A stretch of 17,870 nucleotides of DNA, taken from Dunaliella salina (Eukaryota > Chlorophyta > Chlorophyceae > Chlamydomonadales > Dunaliellaceae). The notes under the pieces were generated by a model, which saw only the letters and a program-made list of their open reading frames with translations, made no database searches and was not told the origin of the DNA. The stretch is from the NCBI GenBank assembly GCA_002284615.2, contig MU069439.1:412991-430860 (forward strand), written 5' to 3'. The position numbers and the translations under genes were made by a program. Position 1 is the stretch's first letter; every line of letters begins with the position of its first letter. Shown here one piece after another: positions 17,375 through 17,870 of the stretch.

Positions 17375-17570
17375 GACATTTGCTGCAGGATATCTTTGCA
17401 TTTTGCGCTTACAAGCATGGGCCAAGCACATGTTTATGTGCCACAGCCACTCAGCTAAGAGGACAGAGTGTGCTCCCAGCCCGTTGGCCTAGTGACTTCT
17501 TGAGATGATGGCATTGTTCTTTTGGCCTTTGCAGGTCTTAGCTTCCCCCTTCGTTTCCAGGGTCACAGCC
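17375..17570. other. no gene recognised
   Basis: Short unassigned stretch between the TTC microsatellite and the LINE tail fragment. The last ~60 bp may be a strongly diverged part of the same LINE 3' end. Confidence 0.35.
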
Positions 17571-17630
17571 TCTCTTCCTTAATTGTTGCGGGGAGTGTTT
17601 TCACCACCTATGTAGTGTTTTTTCTTTCTC
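17571..17630 (+). mobile_element. LINE 3'-tail fragment (copy E)
   Basis: CTTCCTTAATTGTTGCGGGG, AGTGTTTTCACCACC and TATGTAGTGTTTTTTCTT match the terminal third of copy D (12536-12600) in order. Only the tail is convincing here. Confidence 0.6.
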
Positions 17631-17746
17631 CCGGGGCCACGGCTTTCAAAATCAATTTGTTAGTTTAAAATCAAGTGCTCCAAGGTTGGGTCATTCGCAG
17701 GTCGAGGGGTCATTGTTCGCATGTGAGTTAAAAGCGCCTTAATTGC

Positions 17747-17870
17747 ACATACATACATACATACATACATACATACATACATACATCCATACATACATAC
17801 ATACATACATACATACATACATACATACATACATACATACATACATGCATACATACATACATACATACAT
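17747..17870. repeat. (ACAT)n microsatellite running off the window
   Basis: ACAT tetranucleotide run with interruptions near 17787 and 17847, continuing to the last base. The minus-strand Met-Tyr-Val-Cys frame is an artefact of it. Confidence 0.97.

Noticed and set aside
17109..17492. Overlapping frames with poly-Leu and poly-Ser
   Set aside because: Produced by the TTC microsatellite.
17660..17866. Minus-strand Met-Tyr-Val-Cys repeat protein
   Set aside because: Translation of the ACAT microsatellite.

Overview
The window looks like nuclear DNA of a eukaryote. Two host genes have short GT-AG introns, there are long microsatellites, and most of the remainder is layered retrotransposon debris. 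Bacterial or plasmid gene organisation is absent. The guanylate-binding-protein G domain resembles the plant/algal type, and several LINE copies carry a restriction-like endonuclease module known from green algae among other groups. A green-lineage alga is therefore my guess, at low confidence.

Layout, left to right. 1-2288: no recognisable gene, but two back-to-back perfect hairpins at 1371-1430. 2289-3540 (-): four exons of a GB1/RHD3-type GTPase; the rest of the gene was not found. 3871-4200: (CA)n, small palindromes and a long imperfect foldback. 4350-7010: 3'-end copies of one LINE family, and a larger relic of its restriction-like-endonuclease ORF. That relic was broken by a copia RT fragment joined to a 22-bp-TIR, tRNA-like element, and later by a 219-bp SINE-like insertion with a 10-bp target duplication. 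7722-8442: a PIF/Harbinger-like MITE with a TTA duplication. 8590-11275 (+): a second LINE type (reverse transcriptase plus CCHC knuckle), interrupted by a pyrimidine-tailed SINE-like piece, by a segment carrying four 93-bp repeats, and by a third insertion. 11640-12065 (-): another 3' piece of this type. 12456-12606: a further 3' end of the first LINE. 12690-15000 (-): a LINE reverse transcriptase relic carrying two opposite-orientation insertions of truncated LINE 3' ends, with 8- and 18-bp target duplications. 15180-15767 (-): a three-exon gene for organellar-type ribosomal protein uL23. 15768-17870: no gene recognised; a TGCATG-rich patch, a 145-bp direct repeat, (TTC)n, one more LINE 3' tail and (ACAT)n.

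Only the GTPase and uL23 look like host genes. Every mobile-element reading frame is broken by frameshifts, stops or insertions, so the LINEs here are fossils. The value of the window is its insertion history. Several events can be ordered from target-site duplications and from the way a broken ORF resumes on the far side of an insert. I saw no evidence for a new defence or metabolic system. The least explained pieces are the TIR/tRNA-like composite at 5303-5912, the 93-bp-repeat insertion at 9475-10129 and the pyrimidine-tailed SINE-like family.
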